From: Dissophora ornata
Lineage: Eukaryota; Mortierellomycota; Mortierellomycetes; Mortierellales; Mortierellaceae
DNA length: 64,000 bases
Reading direction: 5' to 3'
NCBI GenBank assembly: GCA_025201705.1
Contig: MU616586.1
Span: 32,267-96,266, forward strand
In this document: positions 1 through 12,780 of the stretch, piece after piece
Numbering within the stretch: position 1 is the first letter of the stretch
Layout of the letters: each line of letters begins with the position of its first letter
The notes under the pieces: model-generated
Databases searched by the model: none
Told to the model about the DNA's origin: nothing
The model's input: the letters and a program-made list of their open reading frames with translations, nothing else
Program-made: the position numbers and the translations under genes

Positions 1-547
1 GCGCGTTGGGCGCCGATCCATAACTCCGCTTCCCAGTAGCTGTCCCAGGGGCAGGACTGTTGAGTGCTCCAGCTGAGAAGGCGGTAATAGCTGAAGGCTG
101 GAGCAGAGAAGCGTCGAGGATCGGCCATGCGCCAGGCTGCTGTTGCTGCTGTTGTGGCTGTTGCTGAGTGAGATCTGTCAGGATGGGGAAGGATGACGCT
201 GGCGGTGTAAGATCTGAATAAACATACTGCCAATAATCAAGAGGGCTGTTGTCTAGAGGCACATCGGAGCCCGATCCTTCATCACACGAGTCCATGTTAC
301 TATTATGAGGCGAGCCCGAGGATTCTGAGAAGGTGCCAACAGAGGTCGGTGGAGAGGGCGGGTGAAGCAGATCCTGGTACTTGATGGTGCTATCTCCCGG
401 CAGAGCGTCGAAGAATTGATTCGAGTCGAAGGTCGTGGCATTGGTGGTTTGGGATTCGAGAAAGTCGGTCGTGAAAAAGGATAGGATTGAGTCATCCTCG
501 GGCGAGGCATGTGTGGGGCCATCGTTGATGCTGCTGTTGCTTGTCAT
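1..547 (-). CDS. N-terminal part of acidic, Gln-rich protein (probable transcription factor), cut by left edge
   Basis: From an ATG at 547 the minus strand stays open to base 1, about 182 residues with no stop, so the gene continues beyond the window. It starts MTSNSSINDGPTHASPEDDS and is rich in Ser, Thr, Pro and Asp. An aromatic-acidic patch (DYWQYVYSDLTPP) lies near residues 104-116, followed by a Gln run (TQQQPQQQQQQP) near 127-138. Such composition is typical of activation regions of fungal bZIP, zinc-cluster or homeobox regulators, but the DNA-binding domain is not in view, so the class is unknown. The upstream sequence is strongly purine-rich on the plus strand (G runs at 920-940), which is a CT-rich leader for this gene. 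That the region codes is fairly sure; the role is inferred. Confidence 0.6.
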   Translation of the reverse strand, partial: MTSNSSINDGPTHASPEDDSILSFFTTDFLESQTTNATTFDSNQFFDALPGDSTIKYQDLLHPPSPPTSVGTFSESSGSPHNSNMDSCDEGSGSDVPLDNSPLDYWQYVYSDLTPPASSFPILTDLTQQQPQQQQQQPGAWPILDASLLQPSAITAFSAGALNSPAPGTATGKRSYGSAPNA

Positions 548-1493
548 TGTTGGTAAGCCGTTGTCGGGTTTGCAATGGATAGGGAAGAAGGGAAAGAGAA
601 GACGCCAAGAGACGAGAGGTGTCGTATGGTCGACGACGTGCTTTGGCGATCTCTCTTTTCTCTTCTCGGTCCTTTACGCCTTTGTATGCTACGCTTCAGT
701 TGGAGACAAACCAAAGCAGGGGGTCAAGAAAACCAAAAAAAAAGGATCTCTGGCTCGGGCGCAGGATTGAAGAGATTGGTAAAGGGAGGTGATATATGAT
801 GCAAATACAAAAAGGGGCAGCGATCGCAAGGAGTGAGAATAGAGCACTGGTGCAGCGACTATCACTCTTGCTTGTGCGTTCGGCGATAAGCAAGGAGCGA
901 GGAGGTTCTTTGAATTGATTGGGGGGGGAGGGGGGGGAAGGAAGGGGCTGGGGAATAATCAAGAGAGATGGAGGCAATGCGAAGATTAATCCGCGATGGG
1001 AACAAGAACAAGAGGATGCCCTGCCTATTGTCAACAATGGCACATGAATGGAAGTGGAGCAGCCTCTGTAATTGAATGTGGCACTACTCCAGAGATTCCA
1101 TGGGCTTCTCTTTCACCCCATCCAAAAGCCTACGGGACCACGCCGACCTTTTGTTTTGGCGTGCTTCCCATTAATCTCAAGAATCCCAGAGGAGCGGCAT
1201 CAAACGATCATTCAAATACGCTATGCACGGGATGGAAGGGATACCGACGGGACAGACGGCACAGGTAGATCGCAATCGGATAGTCTAATAGGGTGATCGG
1301 CGATGGGCCATGGATGATGGACGATGGATGATGGATGATGGATGGATGGTCTAGCAGCAACCATGCTGTTCATGCTTCATACTGTCATTCCGGATAGTAT
1401 GATAGTGTGGATTGCCATCAATAATCGCAAGATATCAGTCTGTTGTTGTTCTTGCGTCTCTGCTCTTGATGGTGCCACGTAGTCGGTGTTTAT
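548..1493. other. Leader/promoter side of the left-edge gene; no gene seen
   Basis: On the minus strand 900-950 is a long C/T tract (two G runs on plus), of the kind seen just upstream of many genes in this window. No convincing coding frame is present. A GATG-type short tandem repeat closes the interval (listed separately). Confidence 0.5.
1310..1349. repeat. GATG/GGATGATG short tandem repeat
   Basis: Imperfect microsatellite built from ATGGATG and ATGGACG units, sitting in gene-poor sequence. Confidence 0.8.
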
Positions 1494-2340
1494 TCAACAA
1501 ACTGCAATTATTTGCTCTCCAGCCCATGCATGCTCCCTGGGCGCATGTTTTATTACTTGTGCTCTCAATCGTGCCAAAGTGACTAATCTTGAAAGTCGAC
1601 GGCGCCATGTCCTTGTTTTTCCCATAGCCATGGTGTCTGAAGTGTGGAGTGGCAGACAGGAACCGAGGGCGAAGGCGAACAGTGCACGAAGAAAACGAAA
1701 GCATGTGAAGGATAGGGCCGCCTGTCTAACATATACAATACACATCATGGCACACTCATTGTGTTCTGCTTGAAGGACAGGGGGCACAGAATGTATCATA
1801 TCGACTTTGCAAGCCATCCACCTCCGGTGCCCCTTGTTGGAGTCTAGGTGACCAATTTCTCCTAGTACCTCCATTTCGTCGATGCCGAGTTCGCATACAA
1901 CCACGCCAAGTCCACATCCACTGGCCTCAATCCATTTGAGATACTTCATGGCTTTAATCCGTTCCAACCAAGACACCTCCAACTATCTACAATATGCCTG
2001 TGCCTGCCAGCCATCAAACGCGACATCAGACTACATAAGATCATATTCGCCAGGCACAAAAGTCATGACTGAGATAAATAACAGCGACCCTGTGTACTAC
2101 TGTTTACTTCAACTTGCTTACATCGCAACAAAGGGGCGAGGTCTCCTCTGACTTCTTCGAGAGCAGCGGCAATCTAAGATAGGTGAAGTTCAGAATCAGG
2201 GTCAAGGTCTGTGCTCTGGATAGTTGTTCTAAATGGGAGCCTAAGTCGGTAGGAGGATGATAGCCTAGAGTTTCTCCAGGGGGTTCTTAGGACAGGTCTT
2301 TTCCCGCGATTTTGTGGGGGCAAGACAGCGCCTTGATTTC
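1494..2340 (-). pseudogene. Possible relic of an F-box/leucine-rich-repeat type gene
   Basis: Minus-strand frames between about 2340 and 1494 read like fragments of one protein, broken by stops. An upstream block contains GSHLEQLSRAQTLTLILNF. A 162-codon open frame starting at 1982 contains ERIKAMKYLKWIEASGCGLG, which resembles the C-terminal leucine-rich part of fungal F-box proteins. The blocks lie in order on one strand, but no intact frame joins them and no splice signals connect them convincingly. The alternative is chance open frames; the second half of the 162-codon frame does not look protein-like. Confidence 0.22.
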
Positions 2341-4256
2341 ACGCTCGTGGCAGTAAAAAGCAACTGACACTGTCCCTGCTTGGCTTTTCACGAATACGAC
2401 CGGATTTGGTAGTAATGGGCCCACTTATATAGGCTGCTTCAAGCTCCATCGACTGTGGAAAGGGCGTTTCGGTCATGTGGTAGGGCGTCCAAATGTTCGC
2501 GGTCGATAGTTGTTGCTCTACATACAGGGGTTGTCACGGAAGCGCTGCGGCAAAGCAGGTTTGAGGCCATCGCGGGAACCTCGAATCGCAGGCTCAGAAA
2601 CATCACTTGTGCGGACGCGAAGAACGCTGGAGTGTTAGAGTACCAGACGTGACTTGCGAAAAGGAGCCAGCTTGTCGCATTTCTGAAATCCTAAGCGCGC
2701 AATGGTAGCCTGCTTGGGACCATACCAGATCCCGCCACTAGCGTAAAGAATTCCTTGCTATCATAACATCGCAGTACAGCGGAAAGGAGGGGGCTGCAAA
2801 CAGGCATTCAATGTTTTCTGTTTCCCGAGCATTGTAGTAGTCCTCCAGCAAGAGGACCCACAGGGGACTTTGTCGAAAGAGCTGTTAGAGAAGTTGTCCA
2901 GCTGGATCTTCTCAAAGATGTTGCATCCATTGAAGTTATTTCATTCTACCCCTATACCATATATTCTACCCTACACCATATATTCTCAACCGCAAGCTCA
3001 CCGACATTCCTCCACGACATGATCCTCTAGAAGCAAGAGCCCGCTCTTCTCGGGACCATTTCCCCGCTGCTGAAGATTCTCTGCAACTAGCCCACTTGTC
3101 AGTAGCACTAACAAACACCAAGGCGGTCATTTCAAATGCACGCCACCTAGTGCCGGCATGACACCGAACTATGACAATGAAAGCCGAGATAGCGCCTACC
3201 TGACTTCCATGACCATGAATAGGACTTAAACACGTCGATGGATGATGTGTGTTCGGACTGAGAATCGCCGATCTGCATTCCTGAATAAGACGCACAAGAC
3301 AAAGCACTCGGCATAGTGACACCGTGACTTGTTCCCGGTGCTAAAAGAAAAACTGTCCCGACTTCGACTTCGGCTGAGACACGTCGTCCCGTGCTCTTGG
3401 GACCATCCGGAAGCCGTATCTGAGACAGACACCAGATAAATCGGCAATGCTGTGGTGGGTGGTCACATCGATCGATATTTCTGGGGCTGTTGTCTCATTA
3501 TTATTCATAGTTGCACCTGTTGATCAGATCCATGGCTGCCGAAGTCAACCTGCCACATGACATATAGTTCAGACCACTGGGATTGCTGCTTACGAAGTTC
3601 CAGCTGCAGGTATTGGAACCCGTGGAGCTGGTCACATTTTAGTGCAATAATTATAACCCGATCTGGTTATCTTGTTCCCAGCAAACTGCATGTACTTTAG
3701 CATTTTACTTGGACCGCAGGATAGTTCAAATCCCGACATGCTGCATATTACGAAAGCCTTGCTGGTTGTTTCGATGAAGAACCACGCATGTTCAAGCACC
3801 CCAGCACCCCGATCAGAAACAGTGGCTTTTTACGCCGAGAACCTTGGCCTCATCAAAAGTGAACTATACGGGAGACAACTGCGCTGTGGGGTGAGAAGAT
3901 TGGGAATAGCTCTTTGGAGAAACAAACAAACCGAACCGTGATAAGGAGCGGATAAAAGAAAACAAAGCGATCTTTTACAGTTACAGCAAGGTTTGGGGTT
4001 TTTTATTAGGCAAAGATTTTATAGGTGGCGAAAAGGCGTAAATTACAACAGGATTTTTTATATAGTATGTAATATAATGGACTAGGATAAGTTGGTGGGT
4101 AGTGATCGCATTATTCAGCCGGGGATCTGAAAGAAAGTTGCAGTACAAGCAACCCTGTGCACTTTCTTTGTAACTGGCTCACTCGACTATCGGCTAAATG
4201 TTTTCCTCACGGATGTATTCATCCACTGTGGGGAATGCGTAGGACGTCCCGGGCTT
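2341..4256. other. Gene-poor interval
   Basis: No gene could be supported. At 2940-2980 an imperfect direct repeat of about 19 bases (ATTCTACCC..ACCATAT, two copies) is visible. Short protein-like frames occur on plus at about 2868-3030 and 2980-3170, but they overlap in different frames and have no starts or splice logic. They could be decayed coding DNA or chance. Past 3950 the sequence is AT-rich and probably holds the 3' flank of the acetate transporter. Confidence 0.4.
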
Positions 4257-5105
4257 TTAGTCCGAGTGGGCGTGGGACAAGGGTCCAACGGGCAGGCGGA
4301 CGAACGTGTGCTTGTTGGTGTAGAGACCGGCAGCAGCGTTGTACCAGGCGAGCAAGGCGGTAATGATACCGAGGGCACCTCCAATCTTGGTGGGGTAGTT
4401 ACCAGCTTCCATGTGCGCGAAGTGACCAGCGGACAAGAAAAGGAAGGTCAGGGTCAAGACGAAGAACATAGCAGACAGGGTCACAGTTGAGCGAAGGGTC
4501 GCGATCCAGAGCATGAACGTGAAGATGCCCCAGGAGAGCAAGAAGATGCCGAGAGCGTTGTCGAGAGCGTGGGCGTCGGCGGTGGCGTAGCTGGGGACGA
4601 TTCCGAAGCCGGGGATGAGAATGGCGGCATAGGACAACCAGAAAGCACCATACGAACTAAACGAATGTAATAAGATATGATATCGTCAATCAAACTGATC
4701 GGTTTACATGACAAATCGGAGATAGCTGATGAAGAAACACTTACGTGAAGGCGGTTGCTCCGAAGTTGTTACCGACCTTGAACTCCCACATACCGGCCAA
4801 GATCTGGGAAAGACCTCCGTAGAAGACTGCCAAACCAGTGACAACCTCAACAGGGCCGCCCGAGGGGACACCAGCGCCGACGTTGAAGAGCGAAAGCACG
4901 ACTAGTTACATGAAAAATAGCGCAATCGTGTTAGAAGGTCTGCAAAGGAGACAGGAGGAATGATTCTATGACATAAGAGGCGAAGAGCACTTTCGAACGT
5001 ACAGGTGGTGAGGGCAAAAGCCGAGAGACCCAGTGGGCCAGGGTTGATGATCACTGGCTCGACCTCAGTGTGGGTCACAATGGTGCGCTTGAATTCCTCA
5101 GCCAT
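4257..5105 (-). CDS. Ato/Gpr1/YaaH-family acetate transporter
   Basis: Three exons on minus, 5105-5003, 4901-4745 and 4656-4257, joined at GTACGT and GTAAGT donors, give 219 residues. After a short polar N-terminus (MAEEFKRTIVTHTEVEPVII) comes the family signature NPGPLGL at about 22-28. Six hydrophobic segments follow, with FTSYGAFWLSYAAILIPGFG at the second splice and FLFLSAGHF in the second half. Length and motif match the GPR1/FUN34/YaaH family (yeast Ato1-3), plasma-membrane proteins that move acetate or related monocarboxylates and affect ammonia export; this is family knowledge. A TATA-like element lies about 160 bases upstream and a C/T leader precedes the start. Acetate as substrate is inferred from the family. 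Confidence 0.93.
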
Positions 5106-5261
5106 AATGAATTCTGTTGTTATTAGGGATAAAGAGAGAGAGAGGGAGAGAGGGGGGAGGGTTGTGCTTTGAAGAAGTGGAACACGAGGGTTGGAGAGAG
5201 TTGCCTTGAGGAGTTCGAGGTTGAGAGGAAAAGAAAAGAGGAAAGGCGGGGTAGATGACAC

Positions 5262-5269
5262 CTTTTATA
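5262..5269 (-). promoter_or_regulatory. TATA-like box of the acetate transporter
   Basis: TATAAAAG on minus, about 160 bases upstream of the start codon at 5105. A C/T-rich tract (5122-5160) lies between it and the start, consistent with a Pol II promoter and short leader. Confidence 0.5.
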
Positions 5270-5279
5270 AATCAATGAA

Positions 5280-8200
5280 GCAGAGGTGGATGGAGTGGAC
5301 AGACATGCAAAAGGCGGTGGGAGCACAAGAAAAAACACCGAGGAGGGGAACATGAGGACATCCCCTGGATCCATGAACAAACAAGCTGGCTGGAGGAGGT
5401 GCGCTCACTCAGGGACTAGGGCCTTTTTTTTTTTTTTTGGGCCGGTGTCGCCTTGCACAGGGTGAGCAAAAAAAAAGTGTTCAGTACAGACTACTAACTA
5501 AACTATGACCTGGAACTTGTCGAGCTGTGTGGAACGCAAGCGGATTGAATTGGTCACTATTGTTGGTCATTTTCCAGCTCTTCAGTCCAAATCGTTTCTT
5601 ATTTTGGCTCTTGTGCATCACACCAGCAACAGGCCATTGCACGGATGCAATATATCTCTTTTGGACGGGTTAGCGTTAACCCGCATACGTGTATGCACAA
5701 CACCTTGGTCTTCAACGCAAAAATAGCCTGTAGGGGAATACAGAATACATTCAAACATCCCAAAACCTGCCGCACGAATGCCCTTCGGGGCACTGCCCCC
5801 TGGTGCAGGGAGAAAAGCAGGGATGCAGGGATAGACAGGTGAAAGACAAGTTGCGTGGAGTCAAAAATAGAACGTGTGGCATTGCTCTGGATCAGACGGA
5901 GCCTCACCCTGGTGCCTTGGTTAATCACCTAAGGTACGAATGCCGGGAAAAGCCCAGAACGCATCAGCAGATCCCGAGTCGTGAGCATGCCTTCTTTTTT
6001 TTTTTTTGCCCTGCAGGTATTGTAATCATCACCGGTATCATAATCTTCATCAGAAAAAAATCCTCCCGTCCTGCTCAATACCTCCGGGTCGACTTTCCAT
6101 CAAGATGTAAAACGAAAGCCATTGAAATTGGACAACGGGGTAAAATGTATCAAGGCCGAGAACGTGAATGAAGAGGCGAACCATCATTGCCACGCTCAAA
6201 CGCGGAGCTGCTTCTAGACGTCCTCCAGTATGAGAATACATATCGAACAGTAGCAACGGACAGTAAGACCAACAGCGAGGCGGCAAATATGCACAATGTT
6301 TATTTCAATCTCCTCCTGCCGTTACCCTCAGCCCACAAAACGCACCGCCGTGAACAATGCAATTCTGAGCAGGTTCTGTTAGACTATTTGTTGCATGCGG
6401 AGTGGTTTTCCACCTAGAAAAAACACATGAATGAGAGCCATGTACATACCATTTTGGAAAGGACAATTTTGTGCTGTTGGACGTGCTTTGAGTTGCTACT
6501 GTGTGCAACAAACAAACACAAACAATTCAGCAAAGCAAACACTCGGATTCCCCTTCTCATCCCATGTGCTATTGCAACTTACCGCCAGAGGAAGGGGAAG
6601 GGGAAGGGACCGAGAACAATGACGAGACAGCTGCGAGCCTTTATCTACTCGCAGTATGCTGCTATCTAGCCCTCAACTTTGGGGCACACCTGGGCATTCT
6701 ATCGACCTCCATGACCCCGGTGTCTTTCATGAAAAAATAGCCGCATCTAGCCGCAGCGTGGTGATGCCAGTCTAGACTTCACTGAATTGTTGGATGACTC
6801 GCCTCCTCCCTGACACAACTATGAGCTCGCTTTATTGTAATTATTGTTGTCCTTGCTACCCCCCGACCACCACCCCCTGAACAAAGTCAGCTCAAAAAAG
6901 AGCAGCCTACCAGTATCAACAATTCACCGACGTATGCAAATCCAGAACATCGGATGAGAATGAATGCGAGGGGCATTAGGATACAAATTATCAATCGCTT
7001 TGATCCACGTTGGGTTATGTGGTGTTTAGCTAGAATGATTTCTCAAAGTTGGTGTCCGCATTTCCAGACTTCCATGACCACCATTTCCACCAAAAAAACG
7101 TGTCGATTGTTGGTGTTCAAACTACGAAAGACGTACAAAGTTGACGAATGCAGCATATCGAAACTTTCATTGCAATAACCTTTTTTTTTTTGTTCTGCAT
7201 GAGAGCTCCTCTCCCTCCATGCCGTTGGGGGGGAGTGGAGAAGGGTGGGGCAAAGAGCTTGTCATGAGGGCAAATGTTTTGTCTGCGCCATCCTGCTTTC
7301 GGACAGGGATCAAACAAAAAAGGTGTTATTGTACATATACCAAGGCTACCCCCTCCCCAAAATGAGCATTTTCGCTAAGCCTTATTAATGTGACCCGATG
7401 TTTGTGATGTTTGTGATGTTTGTTGTGTGGGACCAATATGTCTTGAAATTGGGCGCAAACAGGGTACACATCATCGCGATATGAACAAATATAGCGGGGG
7501 GTTTTTTTTGTTTTGTTTGACCAACCTGTGGAGAAAGAGAAAGATTGCCGAGATCCTTGAAGATAGTGAGTGAATGAAAAAGCTCTTGCTTTGTAAACAC
7601 AATTGCGGAAGGTTTACATGGCGTCGTCTGTGGGCTTCTTTCCCCTTCCGTTATTGTCTCAGTGTGGGGTCCTTGAATCTGCGCATCTGTCCCAATCATT
7701 AAACGCGTGAGTGAAGAGACCAATCGCAGAGAGTTATCGTGTGTGTGAGAGAACAAGGAAAGCATGAAATCAACGGGAAGTCTTTGCCGGATCTCTGAAC
7801 CTTTGAACAACTTCGGTCCGTGGAAGGTAGCCTTGTACATACTGCTTTGTACATGTACTACTAAGCTGGAACCTGCGTCTGTCTTACAGATCCGGCGCAT
7901 CACCGTGCATCGTTATCTCCTTGTACTATGCATCTCATTATCCCCATACCCCATCGCCTTTCTAGAATCACCTTTTGAACATTATTTCTTCAAGGTTTGA
8001 TCATAGGACACACGATCACCGGTCCACAACTTTGTTCGCAGATCATAGGAACATGGGGTGGAGAAGAAGAGGACTAGAAAGCGAGGAACGGAAGAAAGAA
8101 TGAAAAACGGAAAAACGAACTTTATTTACATAAGGATCGCCGCGTAATCGTTTATAGACTTCCGGATGTATTTTCCCGTCAGTAAAAACCTGACCACGGG

Positions 8201-8808
8201 GACAGATGAGTGCACACAGGAAAAAGCCACGCAGTAAAAACGTTTAGGATATGTATTTTAGCGAAGTTTTGCCACCAATGCTCCCAGTTAGATGTCGTAG
8301 ACTACCTGCAACCCCTACTTTTCATTTGGGTTTACTACGCGTAGGCTACACATCCACCACATGCATCTTAATCGTGTTTCTTTTTTGCGACCAGCCAATA
8401 GCCATTGCTTCCACGTTCACACTGCATTCCGATTCTTGTTCGTGTTTTTCCTACTGCTTAATGCATTTGGCCCCGTGGATAGAAACCGGGATTCGCTGGG
8501 TGCCGTAATACTCTGCAATAATCTTGTCACTTTTTTACAAGATGCAATGCGAGCGCTTCCTTCATTTCGCCATTCATCTTTGGTCGTTAAGCCTTGTCTA
8601 AGACTGCCTTTGATCATCACACTCTCCTTTTTGTCTTTCGTTCACTTCTACGGCAAATTTTCTTTCCCATAGGATATATCGCAAAACGGAGACAGAGTGT
8701 TGGTCAAACGAAGGGGCTCGGAGTCCAACAATGCGAATGCAAGATATGACATTTCCATATCACATTATATCCTGTGCGTCTGCTTACTTCGTCTTCTTCC
8801 ACAAAGGC
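5280..8808. other. 3.5-kb interval without a recognisable gene
   Basis: Several homopolymer T runs (5425, 5995, 7180, 7500) and short open frames occur, but none shows a recognisable domain, a consistent frame or splice pattern. A 172-codon minus frame (7903-7385) lacks domain-like sequence and ends in a short TTTGTGATG repeat, so I do not call it. A stretch at 6018-6060 after a T15-TGCCCTGCAG acceptor-like site reads as a hydrophobic segment plus lysines (GIVIITGIIIFIRKK). It has no partner exon that I can find. Confidence 0.4.
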
Positions 8809-8878
8809 CTCTCTCTCTCTCTCTCTCTCTCTCTCCTTTTCTCTCTCTCTCTCTCTCTCCTTTTCTCTCTCTCTCTCT
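8809..8878. repeat. (CT)n tract upstream of the MFS gene
   Basis: Three blocks of CT repeats separated by CCTTTT, about 100 bases upstream of the start at 8974. It probably forms part of the promoter or 5' leader. Confidence 0.85.
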
Positions 8879-8973
8879 GCATGCATATCCTTCTGTTTGT
8901 TTCTTTAAATTCCTTCCCATTACTTATTCTACTCGTTGTTGTAATTTCGTATTCGCCCTGAGCTCTATCAAAC

Positions 8974-11205
8974 ATGACTTCCAGCGACTGCAGTCGCCTT
9001 CAAGAAACCTCAATACTAGATCAGTCTCACTCTATAACCTCTTCTGACCATGGGAGCGCCTCCACAAGTACAAAAAAGGACCTTGAAAAGGGAGGTCCTC
9101 CCGCCTGCAGCCTGAATAACGATGACGACTCTCTGACTTGCGAAAAAGAACTAGATCCTGTCGCAGTCAAAAAGCTAAGGACAAAGATTGATCGACGTCT
9201 AGTTCCACTCGTATCGGTCCTTTACCTCTGCTCCTTTCTCGATCGCGTCAACATTGGTAAACGCGTTTACATATCCCGTGTGCAAAAAATAACAATCATG
9301 CATAATTATAATACACGCATAAAAGAAACGCTTTTCGAGGAAAGTTCCCATGCTGTGCAGCTATGGGATCCCTGGTAGCTAAAACCTTAGTTTTGTTTTC
9401 TTTGGAACAACTATTTGGTTTCTTCATGTAGGAAATGCCAAAGTCGCCGGTATCGCTCGCGATCTGAATCTCACTCCAAGCGAGTACAACTGGGCACTCA
9501 CCATCTTTTTCATCGGGTACAGCCACGCATCTTAATAACCTAACACCATCAAATCATCTCACCCTCTCCTTGATGGGTTCTCCGGGTTCCCGGCTAGCCG
9601 AGTTGATGTATCTAAGCTGACGCGCCCCTTACTCCTTTACTCCCTTGATTTTTTTACTGTTTATCTCCTTAGATATGTAATCTTCGAAGTTCCGTCCAAC
9701 ATTTGTTTGAAACTAGTGGGCCCCAGGAAATGGATCACGGCCGTAATGCTTGCGTGGGGCGGGATCATGATGGCTATGGCCGGTATCACAAATGCGGCAG
9801 GATTGCTGGCGGCACGGCTCTTTTTGGGAGTGGCAGAATCTGGCCTCTTCCCAGGAATCGTATATTTATTTTCAATGTGGTATACGCGGAACGAACAAGC
9901 ATTGAGAAATGGCATCTTTTTCAGCACAGCGACCTTGGCAGGTGCATTTGGGGGGATCCTGGCATACGGAATTGAACGTATGGATGGTTTTGGTGGACTT
10001 CATGGTTAGTAATGTGTGTCATTCTTTTTTCTTTCCGTTCGTTCTTGGTCCAACAGCTCCTTCCATAACAATAATGACAGTTTAACCTGACTGCCGCCAT
10101 TTCTTAAACTTTTCTCCTCTTCTGCCCTCCATAAAACGACGTAGGGTGGCAATGGATCTTTCTCCTGGAGGGATTACCAACAGTGCTGCTGACAGTCGTC
10201 GTGTTTTTCCTGCTACCGGATTTCCCGGAAACGGCACAATTTTTGACGACAGAGGAAAGGGAGATGGTGGTGGAGCGGCTCCGGATCGATGCTGGACCTG
10301 CCACAGAAACTCATTTCTCGTGGCTACAGTGCAGGATGGCGTTCCAAGACTGGAAAGTGTACATGCACATGATCATGTATATTTGCAGTACCATCCCTCT
10401 GTATTCTTTCGCCTTGTTCATGCCAAGTATCCTCGCTGGTTTCAACCTGGAGTAAGTTACTCTTGTTACTCTTTTTTTTTTTGAGCGCCTTACGGGAATT
10501 GGGAATATACAGAAAGACTAACTTCACAACGATGCGACGGATGGAAACTCATAGTCATTTGACGACCCAAATCATGACGGCACCAGCATACGCAACTGCC
10601 TGTGTCGCCACTCTGTTCTGCGCCTTCTCCTCGGACCTCAAAAAGGAACGTGGATTCCACTTTGCGGTCCCAGCTGCCATCGCCTGTCTCGGCTATGTAC
10701 TTCTGATAGTGACTCGGGACGGCCCTACTTCCATGCGCTACATCTGTTTGACCATCACTGCGGTCGGAAACTTTAGCATAGTGCCGCCCATGGTAAGTCT
10801 TTCATCTTTCATATTTCATTCGAGAAAGAACTTGCTTTCGGGCTAAAAAAAAAATGTCTTACAAACACGTTAAAAACTCTTTGTTAGGTGAGTTGGTTCA
10901 CTACCAATATTGGCGGACACACAAAACGTGGTGTTGCCACGGCAGCGATAATCTCATTTGGCAACATTGGTGGCGCGATTGGCGGGCAGGTCTATCGGGC
11001 CGATGATGCAGAAGGTGGATATGTTCGTGGCCATACCATATGTGCCTCTTTGGCTGGTGTCTTGGTGGTCCTTGTGTTGATAACAAAGTGGTTGTACACG
11101 AGAGAGAATGCGCGTCGAGATCGACTAACCCAAGAAGAATTTGTACGCGAGGCTGAAGGCGAGGATCTCTGTGATCTCCACCCAGCTTGGCGCTATTGGA
11201 CGTGA
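8974..11205 (+). CDS. MFS transporter, allantoate permease (Dal5)/ACS type
   Basis: Six exons, 8974-9256, 9432-9516, 9673-10004, 10145-10451, 10555-10792 and 10888-11205, give 520 residues in an unbroken frame. A Ser/Asp-rich cytosolic N-terminus of about 70 residues is followed by twelve predicted membrane spans. The first junction reads SFLDRVNIGNAKVAGIARDL, a signature of the anion:cation symporter group of fungal MFS (Dal5, Tna1, vitamin and carboxylate permeases). Other family features are RKWITAVMLAWGGIMM, RLFLGVAESGLFPGIVYLFS, a central loop of about 60 residues, and the C-terminal end YTRENARRD. It should act at the plasma membrane on a small organic anion such as allantoate, nicotinate or tartrate; the exact substrate cannot be read from the sequence. 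The gene is convergent with OLA1. Confidence 0.93.
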
Positions 11206-11431
11206 ACGAATTGGCCTGGCGAATGCATAAATACTTTAAACATGGTTTGTTGCATGTTCGACGTGTGCTAACGCATCTACGCGGCGCAGAATAGGCGAAT
11301 GATATTACAATAACATGCCAACGTGGCGACTTTGACCCAATTTTTTCCTTTGCACATATTTTTTTCTTACAAAGTACATTGTCCTTTTTTTTTTATTCTT
11401 CTACTGTTTCGCTGGCGAGGGTTCATCCACT

Positions 11432-12780
11432 TTACTTCTTCTTGGGCTGGGCAGTGACGTTAAACTTGAAGTGGATGATATCTCCATCCTGGACAACGTA
11501 CTCACGACCCTTTTGCATGTACTTTCCAGCAGCCTTGACCGCAGCTTCGTTTCCGAGCTCCTTCAAATCGTCGTAACGCATGACTTCGGCCATAATGAAA
11601 CCGCGCTCGAAATCAGTGTGAATGACACCGGCAGCCTGGGGAGCCTTGGTACCCTTGCGGATAGTCCAGCATCTCGACTCCATGGGTCCAGCAGTGAAAT
11701 AGTAGATGAGGTTCAAGGCCGAGTAACCAGAGACGACGATCTTGGGCAATGCGGAAGTGGTGCCAACCTTCTTGAGCTCCTCCTCGCGGGCAGCCTCGTC
11801 CATTTCAGAGATCCTGCTCTCGAGGGATCCAGAGAAAGGAATCAAGACATCACCAGCGTTGTTCTCCTGGACCCACGCGTGGATCTTGGCAAGCCACTTG
11901 TTCTTCTTGCGAATGTAATCAGTCTCGCTCAAGTTGACAAGGTAAATGACGGGCTTGGCAGTGAGCAACATGAGGGGGTTGATGACCTCGACTTCCTTGT
12001 TGTTCCAATCACCGCAACGGACATCCTTCTTTTCCTCAACAACGTAGTGCAACAGCTTCTCGAGGATAGCCATCTCTGCCTGACGAGCGCGCTCGGGTGC
12101 CGTGTTATTGGATCCCAGCTTTCCCATCGTCTTCTTAAGATCTACAATGGCGCTCTTGATGAACTCCTCATCCTTGAGGCGGAGCTCGTGGTGAATGGTC
12201 TCGAGATCCTTAATTGGGTTGACCTCACCATCGACGTGGATCACATCCACCTCGTCGAAGGCGCGGCAAACGTGGAAGATGGCATCGACAGCGCGAACGT
12301 GCGACAAGAAAGCGTTTCCAAGACCCTCACCAGCAGAGGCACCCTTCACCAATCCTGCGATATCAATGACCGTCAGCCAGGCAGGGATCCTGGTCGAGGA
12401 CTTGAACTTCTCCATCAAAACGTCCATACGGGCATCTGGCACAGCAACACGAGACTCTTCGGGATCAATTGTGCAGAAAGGAAAGTTCTCTGCAGGAGCC
12501 GAGGAGTTGGTGATGGCGTTGAAGAAGGTCGACTTTCTATTAGCGACGGTGGGGAGAGTCAAAAAGCATGGATCGACTTGTCAGTTCGAGTGTTTGCTGC
12601 GTCCCCTTCGCTGCGTCCCCTTTCGTTGCTACAGAAGAAGACGATAACGGGTTCAAGAGTCGAATAAGGAGACTAGAAGTCATACCCAACGTTGGGCAGA
12701 CCAACAACACCAATCTTCAAGTTGTTAGAGGGACGACCCAAGAGGATCTTGTCTTCGGCGGCGGCCTTCTTTGGTGGCAT
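11432..12780 (-). CDS. OLA1: Obg-like ATPase 1 (YchF family)
   Basis: Two exons, 12780-12686 and 12536-11432, give 399 residues, the usual family length. The N-terminus is [20 protein letters not shown]. The P-loop GLPNVGKS (residues 27-34) is split by the intron inside its second-last Gly codon. Switch II is DIAGLVKGA (90-98), and the fourth motif is NLSE (233-236) in place of NKxD, which is the known reason this family prefers ATP over GTP. A coiled-coil insertion follows the switch, and a C-terminal TGS domain spans about 307-395. The protein binds ribosomes and acts in translation and stress control (family knowledge). It lies in tandem downstream of the uL13 gene with about 320 bases between them, and is convergent with the MFS gene. 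Confidence 0.97.

Noticed and set aside
7385..7903. 172-codon minus frame
   Set aside because: No domain, composition unlike neighbouring proteins, ends in a simple repeat, and no promoter or polyadenylation context.
11471..12667. 398-codon plus-strand open frame
   Set aside because: It is the antisense shadow of the OLA1 exon, which has all family motifs; the plus frame has none.
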